64,000 bases of DNA from Morchella semilibera (lineage: Eukaryota; Ascomycota; Pezizomycetes; Pezizales; Morchellaceae). Below, piece after piece: positions 47,956 through 59,233 of the stretch (its first letter is position 1; the number at the start of each line of letters is the position of its first letter). The stretch lies in contig CM018603.1 of NCBI GenBank assembly GCA_009192285.1, forward strand, positions 2,410,588 through 2,474,587, given 5' to 3'. A program made the position numbers and the translations under genes. The notes under the pieces are model-generated. The model had not been told where the DNA came from. It did no database searches and was given only the letters and a program-made list of their open reading frames with translations.

Positions 47956-49123
47956 CTATGCAAGGCTCAAAAACGGGATGGGTGCGCTAAAGTCGTTTTA
48001 CATGTAATTTGTGCTGTTCTTTTGGTGGCTTGCAAGTAAGTACATTTACGTGTATGTAACGCATGTTACCGTTTGAAGGAGCAACGTTGTTAAGTTTGGG
48101 GTTCTGGACCTACTACGAACTTAACTATTAAATCACAAACTATCACTCGCTATAGAGGATTACAGTCCTCTTTTATAACCTGTCTCTCGAGATAACCACA
48201 AACTTCTAGCCGGGGTGTTTCGCGCGTGTAATACTTACGCCAGCATAAATTTATAATGACCCGATCCTAGATATATTCCTTTGGTTTCCGCTCTAGTATT
48301 TCTCTCCCTCTTTATCCCGCCAGAACCTCCCCCGAAAGTTCCGTCCCCTGGAGCTGGGACCACTGCCATCTTGGCCCCAATGAATCGAGTCCTTGACATG
48401 GTGGAATAAACCCCTCGCCCGCATCCACACATCCAGCAATATTCGATATCTGTAACCAACTTGCACATCTTGTCTAAGTAGTGAGCTCATAGACTACATG
48501 ATCTACGCGCTCGCTGGAACCTACGGGGGAAAGTGTGCCTAGGCTGGATGCCCGGGTTTGCTTGGGTCTGTTGGTATTTAGGCGCTGATCCATTGTTATT
48601 TTTCCTTTCCCGCGTCTATTGCACTTTGCACTCCTAGAGCTAGAGCCGTGGAGGAAGTTATGGGTAAGCCCCCGCCAATATTTAGTTATTTGTACCTATG
48701 TATTGCGCAAAAAACTGGCCTTTGCGACTTGACGGAGCTCTGATTTAGCTCACTTGTAGGAGATTTCCTAGGAAATGAAGCCACCACATTTTCATACCTA
48801 TTTCCGTGCAGAATTAGAAGCACTTTAGGGCATCACTCTCCGATTAGATCAATTAACAGACACCATTCAATCCGAGCTATTTTGCCCCCCCCCCTTCTTC
48901 CTAATACAAAATACTGGCCCTTCACTCTACTGTGGCCCGACACAAATAATATACCTGCAAGAACAAGTAACAGCGCAAAAAAAAAAAAATAACACGAAGT
49001 GAAAAAATAATTTTCTTTTGTGCATTGTCCACTCCATCCGCCCCGCCGAATAAACATAAGATATTTCAGCAGCCAATCACTAGTCAGTTCTAAATGCGCT
49101 ATAGTCTATGATCTCTTGTCTAC
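47956..49123. other. Spacer with a possible small minus-strand ORF
   Basis: Beyond the weak candidate at 48235-48468, nothing is recognised. An A-run lies at 48977-48989. Confidence 0.4.
48235..48468 (-). CDS. Small hypothetical ORF, 77 codons, weak
   Basis: It reads MCKLVTDIEYCWMCGCGRGV and continues with a Gly-rich segment and KFMLA at the end. The MC-K-L-x(5)-Y-C-x-x-C start is reminiscent of small fungal Cys-rich hypothetical proteins, but I can name no family. There are no introns and no supporting context. Confidence 0.3.
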   Translation of the reverse strand: MCKLVTDIEYCWMCGCGRGVYSTMSRTRFIGAKMAVVPAPGDGTFGGGSGGIKRERNTRAETKGIYLGSGHYKFMLA

Positions 49124-51574
49124 CTAACCGTCGCTTCCGGAGCTTCGGAAGGCAGCACAAAGTTGTGCATAGTGATGTGTCAAGTCCAATACGCTCTGTG
49201 GAAAATTGGTTGCCTGTACGATACTCCGAACCTTTACGGCTCCGTCTTCAGCAATGAGCTTTCTGATAGAGTGCAGGATTGATGGCGAGAACTGTGATAT
49301 GAAAAATCAGCAAGGTGGTTTAACTCCAATATAAGGTTGGAGCTTACCTCGGAATACCGCCTGTACTCCCAGGCAACAAGTCTAATGATACTATCTAATC
49401 CTCCTCGGTGGTCCTTCCTCTTCTCCTGCGCGGCTAGTAGCCCTCTCAGGGATCGTGGGCTAAATCGAACCCCTAAGCAGTTCAAGAATGCCTCTTCAGC
49501 TTCCTCAGGATGATGTAGTCTGTGTGCTAGCTCTCCAAGTATCTCCCATTCGGTAGCACTCTTGCGATATGGTCGCTGCTGCTGAGTACTACGCACCAGG
49601 TCTGATCGCCAGATAGTATATATACGCAAGTCTTCGTAAAGTACCATGAAGAGGTTGTCAAGCCAACGCTCACACAAGCGCTTGTTTTGAAAATGGGTAT
49701 ATTTCTGTGCTGGTGGAGGGACTGAACTCTTTCCGTCTACAGGAGGGTGAGTCTCTTCGTTTCCAGCCTTGACCTCTTCCGGCATGACTGTATGTTCGGG
49801 CTTTTCAATGGTTGCCGCTGGATCAGCTGCACTAGATTCCTCGGGAGTCTTGTCACCATTTTCCTTAGTTGAGTCTCCTTCCGGAGTTGTCTCCCCGTTA
49901 GTTGACGGTTTCACATCGCCTGCCTCCTCCCCGTCAGATTCACTCTCGCTGGTGTCCGTTTTCCCGTTTTCTTTGACGCTCCCCTTAATTGTAGTAACAC
50001 TTGCGCTCTTTTCGTGCCGATACTCTTCTTCCATAACAAACACACTACTCCTGCATTTCAGTAGATGGTCCCATCCGATCTGACTTGAGATTTCTGTGAG
50101 AATTTTGTATGCTTTTGCAAATGTCCCCTTCAGACTTCCCGCAGGAAGCTTCAATAGGGTTGCATCTACATTATCTTGTTTTAGGTCATGGTTCTCATCG
50201 CTCATTTCATCAAGGACTGCCTCCGGGAGTACTGGGAGATGCATTTTTGATGGCGGCGGCATTTTAGGAATGTCTCGATCCTGATACGTAAACATTGGAC
50301 AACTGTTCAGGGTTAACAGCGCAAGTTCGTATTGCTCCAACTTTAAGTAGACCTGCGCTAATCGTTCCCAAGTTGTGAATTCGCTTGGCGCTGAATTAAC
50401 AGCCCGCTTTGCGCATTCAAGTGCCAGATCGTAGCGACCCTTAGACATACAGAATTGTGCTTGAACATCCAGAAGTCCACTATCGAGCGGGAGGAGTTTA
50501 ATTGTGTCGTAGAGGAGAGATACAGCTTTTACTTCCTCGTCGGCGTCAATTAGAACTCTAGCAAGTAGTGAACCGACTTCAGGATCCTTGGAGCGAAGCT
50601 TTTCAAAGAGGTTGACCCCAGACGCGAAGCGGCCAGTGGTATGAATGTAGCTCAAGAGACCAGAGGTGAGGTAATTCGAAACGACATTAGGAACTTGGAT
50701 TTCGGGGTCTGACCCAAGTTGCCAACCTGATACCCCGCAAAAGAGGGGCTTTAGTAAAGTATTGAGGACAAAAGGGGAAGCAATGAAATGGTCACACCTC
50801 GAAAGAAAAGCTTCTCGGCGGCATCGAGGAATTTATGTTCTGATTCGGTATTTGTGATAGGATTGAATTTTCTACAGCCAACAATCCGGTTATGTTGATC
50901 ATCCGCATAGCTAAACGCACGAAGAACTCCACACAAATATGTCTCAAGCCAGAGAATTTCTGAGGCCACGCGCTTCTCACCACGTTCATCGACAGCATAG
51001 GCTTCCACACTCCCGGGTATCTTAACCTCCACACGCATGTCAACGCGCGAAAAGGCATTATAGCAGCTGCATACGTTAATCATTGGCCCTGGTGCCGCAC
51101 GGATGCATCTGAGACACAAAATCAGGGGGGGGGGGTGCACGTACCAGTAGATGCCCGTAGTGATCCGCCATGATTGCGGCTTCCCGAACCAGATCTGGTT
51201 CTCACCGATAAGGTAGGTGAGAGTATTGATGTATGCCGCTAGGGATGCGGACGAAGATGCATCGACTCCGGTGACGTGGTGATAGGTCCCAATCTACGTG
51301 CGACAGATTATTAGCTATCCGGAGGTGCTTTAAGCGGGGGGTGGGGAAATTGAAGCTACCTCTTTCAACCCTGTTTTTGGTTGTGACTTGATCAGATGGA
51401 CCAGATCTGGTGGGCCAAGCTCGCGAAGAATTGGAAGTGATTCTGTACGGGCTAGCACAGATTCATGGATTTCTGTTTCGACGATTCTGCATACCTAGTC
51501 AGAGTGCGGTGCTAAAGCGGGGAGTAGAGGAAGAGAAAAGAATGAACTGACTCAGGGACGGCAGGAACAACCAT
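49124..51574 (-). CDS. BCH1: Exomer cargo adaptor, ChAPs family (Bch1/Bud7/Chs6)
   Basis: ChAPs proteins join Chs5 and Arf1 in the exomer coat at the trans-Golgi and sort cargo such as chitin synthase Chs3 to the plasma membrane. Six exons (51574-51552, 51486-51360, 51293-51145, 51066-50798, 50726-49348, 49291-49124) join in phase to 704 residues, close to the family norm. Landmarks are HESVLARTESLPILRELGPP, GTYHHVTGVDASSSASLAA, ENQIWFGKPQSWRITTGIYW, CCYNAFSRVD, KFNPITNTESE, AEKLFFRGWQLG, TPR-like helices (for example GRYDLALECAKRAVN), an acidic low-complexity insert (about 400-500), and the end KVRSIVQATNFPQSVLDLTH, AQLCAAFRSSGSDG. The first coding exon is only 23 nt (MVVPAVP). All splice sites are canonical. 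Confidence 0.95.
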
Positions 51575-52325
51575 ATTGGCGTGCCGTTCTCGGGAATTGA
51601 GGTTCTCTGAGGGGTGGTTCAGAAAGAAGGTGGAGGCGGGAGGGGAAGAGATCTGTCACAAATGGGGAAGGGGGAGAGCTGTAAAAGACCAGTTGCTTCA
51701 GGAAAGGTGGGACGTTGAGCTGTTGATGAGATTGATTAGATAAATCTGGACAAGGCTTGATTAGATAAGAATGGGACAGGAGTTGTATTACGATTCACTG
51801 TCACTGGAGCTGCACTGCACTTTGAAGTGATAAGTTGAATTGGGTGAGTTAAAGTATTTTCGTGTGCCTCATGATTGAGCCATAGAACCACGTAAGCCTT
51901 TTCTAAGACTTGTACTTAACCCTTGTTTAGAGCATTCCGATTCCGATTCCGATGCTGACCAGCCAGATACAGATACTGCTTAGTCACCATTCTACTATTC
52001 CGAGTCAGACCCCATGATGCACAGATTCGAAGCTCATTCAAATAGCAACATAGATTACTGTTGTGGTTAAGGCGGCTCAAGAGATTCCCGATTACAGCAT
52101 AGACTAAGGGTCAGCCAGGATATCTACATGTATGTAGTACCTATGTCTAGACACCACTTTCTAGTTGATATAGGTAGAAAACTGCCGTACCTTACGAACG
52201 GACACTTCGATAAAGCGCTATATTAAGCTTTCAGTCAATCATGAAGGAAAACGTATACAAGAAATACAAAAAGAAATATTAGCCTATCTAGACGAAGCTA
52301 GAATGACTCGTGAAGTATTTGTAGT
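51575..52325. other. Spacer between BCH1 and HIR3
   Basis: This is BCH1 5' flank plus HIR3 3' flank; no gene is seen. One TACATGTA lies near 52125. Confidence 0.5.
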
Positions 52326-55300
52326 CTATTGGTCCACATCCTGCATCGCGTCTCCCTCACCCTCAGACTCCATCCCTTCGTCGCTATCGCCCTCTCTTTC
52401 TTGCCTAGGGCTACCCATTGGTGTATCCTCTGGGCTTCCGCCCCTCTCCTGTCCTCCAGAGGTTACGCCTCTCTTTGGACTCTGCTCAAATATATTAGTA
52501 TTGATACACCATATAACACGTAAGATGAGGTAAAACATACCGATGGATTTGCGACCACAGAGCTCGCACCAGAACCTCCTGCAGTCGACACCCCCTTTGC
52601 CTGCACTGGGGCAGAGGCAGTCTTGCAGATCATCGCCGCCCGACTAACCAACTCTCTCCGGGAAATCTTTGTTATTTTTCCTCGTAGAGGCATGTCATCA
52701 GCCTTGCTGTGCGCAGCTGCTAATGGATCTGTTGGTGTAGGGTCCTCGCTCAGCATCAAGTTTTTTAGGGACATAGGGTTTGCCCGTGAGTTCTCCTGTT
52801 CTAGTTGCTGCGCTGCTGTGATAACTACAGGAGTTGTAGTACCTGTAGGGGAATTCGTCTGCTTCTGAATTTGTGGTACTAGCTCTGCATAAACCTTTGC
52901 GTATGTATCCGCAAGCAAATCATCGATCAACGGTGTCTTTGCTAGACCGCCGTTTGAGCGGCGAAGCTCGTATACTTCTCTCAACAGCTCTAGTGTTGGT
53001 GATCCAGAACCAGTGTCTTTCAGATTGCAGTACGCCTCAAGCTGTATTGCGGATGCGTGGAATTCTTCGAATGTCACGTTCTTGAATACCTCCTCGTCTG
53101 CTTGGTCTGGTACATCTCCGGTACGGCGGAGAACTTTGATGTATGCAATCATGACGTGCGTCCATACATCTGCGTGTCTGAATAGGCCATTCGCTAGTCT
53201 TCGTACCCTTTTGGCCAAAACCTCAAGTGTTGCCCGATCGTCGAGTAATTCTAGAAGATCGACATAAAACATGGTATATTGGCTCGCAAAAACAAAATGA
53301 CGGCCGGGTCGTTCATTCTCCGGCCTCCAAATACTCAGTTGGGCAGCCTTGTTTGAGAAAAGAGTCTGAAATTCGGCTCTGGCACCAGCAATATCCTTTT
53401 GCTCGTAAAATTTGAGCTGTGCTGCACGATTAGTCATTCGATGGTGCCATTTTGGTTTATCTGCGGTTCGCATCTTTTTGAGAACCTCAAGAATATATTT
53501 TACGAAACCGTCGCGGTCATCGGCGGGATCTATCCGCTTAGTGAAGGGAGTTGCTTCGAGAATCTCACAAGCCCGTTGGGGTGTAAGCAGCTCTCTGAGG
53601 ACGTATTTACAGGCTGTAGAGACAAGCTTGTGATGTGGCTCGAAGATATGGTCATTTCCAATCTTTTCGGGGCAATGCTTGATTGCTTCCACATACTTGT
53701 CCAGAACGTCCTCTGGCCCGAAATTCGGTTTAGCATCTGGGAGATCCAGCAACTTCCCCATACATTTGCCGATCATGTAATGAGCTCTGGCCAGTAAGTC
53801 AGTGATTGTAAATCTTACTGGGAATGAACTACTCACTTCCAGTTTTCCTGCTCTTCCATATCCACAGCACATTGAAATAACACTTGAGCAAACTTTATCG
53901 CGTTCCCTATGGTCACCTCAGCATGTGCCTTCGCTTTATACATGCCTTCCCCGTTTCTCCCGGAAAAATGCCTATCGAAACCGTCTGTCCAAAAGCTTTC
54001 GCCTGCCATTGGTGACCTGCTCGCTGAATAGACTCTGGTTCCGAAATCCATATACATCCCACCGATCAAACATCTTACGTCCTCATCATCAATATCCGCA
54101 TGTTTAATAGCCAATGAAGAAGCCATCATGTAGCACAAAATTGATCTTCTTTCCAGACCCACAAGCTCGGATCGACGGGTGTTGATCCCGTCTGCGCTCC
54201 ACGTTTGCGCTTCTTCCATTTGTGATTCGTATGCCTGCGCGAGACGATACCAAGTCTCCCATTTATCGGGCATGCAAGAGAGATCGGCGCGGAAGAAGCG
54301 GACGGCGGTTTCCAGCTCATCGCCTTTAACGGCACCGACCTTTTTCTGGTACCGAACAGGATAGAGAGAGCACTTCCCGAGGAGGAAATATAGTCCCTTT
54401 GCTGCAACTTGTGCATATAGCCCTCCAACTTCCACAGTGCTTAAAACACCCTCCCCGTTTATAGACCCAAACAGTCGCAATGGATGTATACTTCCTCTAA
54501 TATATAATGAGATCACGTGCTCATTATGCGCTATTTTATTATTATTAATGCTCTTTGGCGGACCAACAACCTCGTAGAGTTTGTCCAATCCACCCTTGAT
54601 GTCTGTTTTTGCGAGTTGTAGTATCTTCTTTCGAGATGCAAGGTGGAGTATGAAGGGCATTAGTTGCATCGCAGTCGCTTTATCAAGTGCTTCAGCATCC
54701 GTTTTATGCTCGTAGAAATACCAGTTATCCGACTGCTTGGGGGGGATGTCAGTACATGCCGGTAAAAACCCAGTATACAGGTCACCTACGCAAATCATTA
54801 GGTGGAACCGGCAATGAATACATTGAAGAAGCTCATGGTCAAATTCGCGGAGGTTGAACCGAAGGAGCTCATCGTGCATTAGCTTCAGGAACCCATCTAT
54901 ACCAAACTCTCCAAGTCAGCCTAAAAGATACGTCACGGGTATCGGATAAGGAGACCCACGATTGGCAAGTTTACAATAATGCCTAACACCCAGCTCATCA
55001 TGCACATCCTTTAGCAATCTACAAAGCGCTGACTCTCGCTCCCCCTCTGCCCACCCACCCTCTTTACCCATGCCCCTTTCTACTGCCTCTCTGTATAACA
55101 GATATTGTACGCACCACCCTCTCACCATCATCTCCTTAAACTTCACAACAACCAACCTGTATGAGTGCAAATCACTCTGTACAGCTTCCGTATTCTTTAC
55201 TGCATCGTCCCAAAACGCATAGGTGTGTAACAGCCTTAGTAACGAACCAACCGCCTTCATTGCATCAACGAGCCCCGCAATATCAATCTCGGCCATATTA

Positions 55301-58116
55301 ACATTCCCCATACCACCAGATACAAGCATTAGTACAATGGGTACCAACTGATCTACCAACCTGAGTGCCCGGAGCAGCACAAAATAACGGTGATCAGGTG
55401 TAGATTCAACATAAGATCTATCCTTGAGATCGTTCATGATAACTTCTATACACCTCAGAATACAACACAGTATTTTCGGTCTGTTATATATCCTTTCATA
55501 CGCAGTTTTGAGTTTCTCCCATAAGTGCAGTCTAAACATTGCGCTTGAGCCCTCAAGGAAGCGCGAGATCTCTTGCAGCGCTATACGCTCCTCTTCATCA
55601 TAAGGTTCTATTGCCCCAGGTTCCAGCACGGCCTCGAGGATCTCAATCACTTCGGCGGGATCGCGTGCGTCCGAAGTGGCATTGAAGATAGTTGTGAAGA
55701 AATCGACTGTTTTTAGCTTACTAATTTCCCGACCTGCACGGACCGCTGAGACTTCAGGCATGATGGTACTGTTTGGGATTTCAAATGCGCGGATTTCTCC
55801 ATTTTCGAGGATCTGGCGAAGATCTTCGAAATAGTAAAGGCGGAACTCTCTCTCGGCACCTGTAAATGCCGTGAATACTCCAGATGCCCACTGATACCGT
55901 AATGTCAACTGGTCTTCTGCTAGTTGTCCCTCTTGATCACGGGGAAGACAGTCGATAAGGTCTGCTACAATCATACTCCATCTTTGGACTCTCTCTCTTA
56001 GTACAGTGAGAGTTAATGAATCGGCCACACTTAGCTCCGCGCTACTTCGACGTCTCTCGCTGTCTGCTAGATCTCCTAAGTATATTTCGAGACACGTTTG
56101 TGCCCATTCCACAACTGCAAGGTCTTCTTCCACAAATACCCCACGTTCCGTTAATGTTGTTAGATGGTCACGAAAGAAGCGCATAAGAATGTCTTCACAC
56201 TCCTTTGTAACTGCTGTGACCGTCTCTCTGAGTACATCTGGCCAATTATGTCGTATCCAAGAGCTCTGACCACCAGCACCAAGTATGCCACGGATGCTAG
56301 GTCTTTTCGTCCCAGTAGGGTGGACATCACGCACACATAATGCTTTTAACCACTCAAACGCCGCTTCCTTTGGTGTGCATCCGCGTAAATTAACAAGCTT
56401 AACCCACTTTCGAAGACCTTCGTCTCCGCCGAGTATAGGACGGCTCGGGACGTTAGTTTCAAGATCAAGGAAGGCCATTCCTTGGGCTGTTTCATCTGGG
56501 CCTTGTATGCCATCTCCATAAAGTACTACATTTCCTTTATCATCATCCCAATCCTGCAAAATCTTCTTGAAGTCGCTTAGATATAAATCATCTTTCGCTA
56601 CTAATGCTCCTGTAGCCTCGGTTTTGATCTTAAGGCTTGATGCAGTTCCTAAATGAATCCCTAACGGCGAAAAAAGCTCATCTGCTGTATTAAACAGTTT
56701 CTCGTCCTGTGTTTCCTGTCGAACTTTCGCCTTACTATCTGGTGCGGCCGCTGCTGCCGCGGCTGCTGCCGCATCAGCTTCTTTCTTATCCCGTTGCCGC
56801 TTGCTTAGCCTACTCCTCCCAGCATCCCCTTCATTCGCACCTAAGCTCGCGCTCTTTCTTTTTCGCGCAGCAGAGCCACTCCTCCGTCGCCCATTTACCG
56901 AGAGATTGGCGCTAGCGGATGCATCTGTCATGGTAATATCATCATTGTCGCTTGCCGCCGGCATTTCACTCTTACCCGTTAACTCAGGGGGAGTTGGTTC
57001 CTCAGGCGTTGTGTCCCGTGAGAGATCCTCCCCTTCGAATGTTGGAATTACAAGCTGAAGCACACTGGATGAATTGATGTCCGTCTCTTCTCCGGTTTCT
57101 GGTACTAGCTGCGATAATATGGCTTTACCGGCTGCTGCCCAAGTTCTTGTAGGTACTGACGCAACTTGTTTCCTGTCACTTGTTGTCCCGAGGATCTCCC
57201 CAAGAGTCTTCTGCGCTTCTGGAGCTGGTAGTGGGAGCCACGGGTACGGATTCACAAACTTCTCAAACCTTGGCTGAATCTTCCGTTTGGCAATCTTAAC
57301 GAATCTAGGATTTGCGAGTGCTACCGTATCGCAGATTTTACGCATAAGATCTCGCAGCCGTATACTTGCCAAATGTTCCTCTGGATTTGGGACACCACCC
57401 ATAACTAGCGAGAGAGCGTCGCTGGCAGTGTCCGCACCGACTGTGTCATGGTCTAGTATACTTTCTAATGCAAACCGGGCAAGCCTCGAGGAATCGATTG
57501 CGAGAGCCAGCTGTGCTGACTTGCGCCATAATGAAGGGTCGCCAGCGTCGCGACCAAGAGCGGTAGAAAACCATTCTAGCGCTTGGTGGATGGTAGACAA
57601 GAGGGCCGATGTGTCGCCGCCAGTCGCATGAAGTTTGTCTAGTTTGAAGGCACCGTGGTTCTTGTATGCGAGGTAGAGGATAAGTGGCAAGGATGAGGCT
57701 GATGATGTATTACGGGCGTGGACCTGAGAAACTTGTTAGAGTTTGAATTCATCGGGTAGTTCTGTTTTGTGCATTATTAGGCACCTGCTCATCCTCGATA
57801 TCGCCACTAAGACTGTCGATTTGAAATATATCGCTGCTAAAAAGCTCGTCGTAGGCCTTGTGAGCTTCATCCCATTCGCCATCGGTGTGGAGCTTGAGCG
57901 CTCGCTGATAGAGTTTGAGAGCTTCTTCGATCTAGGGGGTCAGTCAGCACTCCCATAGATTGTAATTCGTGAGCACGGGAAGGAACCTGAATCTCCTGAG
58001 TATTGTCGGCTTCACCCTCAGAATCGGAATCAGGGTAGACATTGAGCGGGACGAAAGAAGACTACCAGTTTCTGTTAGCAGATGGTTTAGCATAGCACAC
58101 CTCCGAAGCTTACCAT
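52326..58116 (-). CDS. HIR3: Histone transcription regulator 3 (HIR complex, Cabin1-like)
   Basis: Hir3 is the large TPR scaffold of the nuclear HIR histone chaperone, which deposits H3-H4 and represses histone genes. Seven exons (58116-58114, 58061-57987, 57931-57785, 57723-54960, 54896-53837, 53786-52541, 52481-52326) join in phase to about 1816 residues. The start reads M|SSFVPLNVYPDSDSEGEAD, then IEEALKLYQRALKLHTDGEW and DEAHKAYDELFSSDIF, the first TPR-like repeat. Around residues 350-410 lie basic patches and a polyalanine run. Later landmarks are ETWYRLAQAYESQMEEAQTW and ARAEFQTLFSNKAAQLSIWR. The C-terminus is Ser/Gly-rich and acidic (SDEGMESEGEGDAMQDVDQ). The first coding exon holds only the ATG, with the intron starting immediately after it. 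All junctions keep phase, so the model is strong. Confidence 0.95.
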
Positions 58117-59233
58117 GATGTAGAAATTGCGACAACAAGACTAGTTATAAAGATTTAGATTCAACGCTCATCCCGATCCCTCAGGAATGAATCGGGGGGT
58201 AGGTGAGGGGAATACGTGTAAAGGGTTGAACGACAGAGGGTCTCGCGTCACGTACGGAGATCACATACGGGTGTTCCCACTGCGCGTTGCAAAAACACGC
58301 TAACTGCAAGTGGGGGTCATTGGCAAGGGTTCCAGAGAGGCTCTGCATGTGTATGCTACATGTATCTCTATATGTAAGCACGTAGACAACAGAAATGTGT
58401 TTTGTCTCTTCATGTCCAGTAAGCAGGTGAGTCTTCGTATTTTTTTTCTGAGCCTTATGAGGATCGTTGGATGACACATGATATTCATACATGTAGCCTT
58501 ATGTACAATAATCCAATTCAGAATGGTCTAATAGGTCTAATAGGTACTTAGAAATAGGATATATGAGTAAGTACATGTAGGTATACATGTATGTACGTAC
58601 TACATGTACGTACTACGGTACTACATGTACATTTAGTACTACGGTAATCTGTAGACACCTACTGCTGTTGCAGCCGCGACCACTGTCTACAGGCTTACCC
58701 CTACACCCGTAGTACTTGGTATCTGAGCATTTTTCCGAATGTTAAAATCTTTGAACGGAGATTTACATACATGTATGTATGTATGTGTGGGCTTGTCCTC
58801 TGGGGTACGGTAACTCGACATGTACTAAGCTACATGTATAGCACTCACACTACATACATGTACATGTACGTACGAAGTACTCCAAGGACAATGGAAGAGA
58901 ATCCATTATAGCAGGTTAAAAATATGAGGAAGTGTATTTTGTCCTTTATGTTAGCGTCTAGGTATACGTGTACATGCTTATAGCTTCAGTATCGATCTAT
59001 GATATGTTGTTCAGTTCTTCCACTGAGTACAAAGTACTACATGTAAGTCCGGCTCCCGATCCACCGATCTGCAATACCCAATCCTCCTGCTCTATTTTCG
59101 AATTCCCTTTTCAACATTTATAAATATAAAACCTCAATACCTAAACCTAAACCTAACGTACCCTTTAGTACCTATACCTACATATACGTATAACTTCAAG
59201 TCGAACTATTTCCACTATAGACGACCGGACAGA
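58117..59233. promoter_or_regulatory. Shared divergent promoter region of HIR3 and the 59234 gene, TACATGTA-rich
   Basis: The two genes start in opposite directions from the two ends of this 1.1 kb. It contains at least ten exact TACATGTA palindromes (about 58357, 58491, 58574-58627, 58764, 58831, 58857-58863, 59039) and one foldback repeat. Regulatory function is inferred from position only; no known transcription factor site is claimed. Confidence 0.4.
58635..58716. repeat. Short foldback repeat, copy B
   Basis: An 82-bp block runs from AGTACTACGG..TGTAGACA to TGTCTACA..CCCGTAGTACT, so it can fold on itself. Its outer end and centre (TTGCAGCCGCGACCAC) resemble the block at 44380-44453. Confidence 0.55.

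Noticed and set aside
52303-57631. Plus-strand open frames across HIR3
   Set aside because: They are antisense shadows of a strongly supported coding region.
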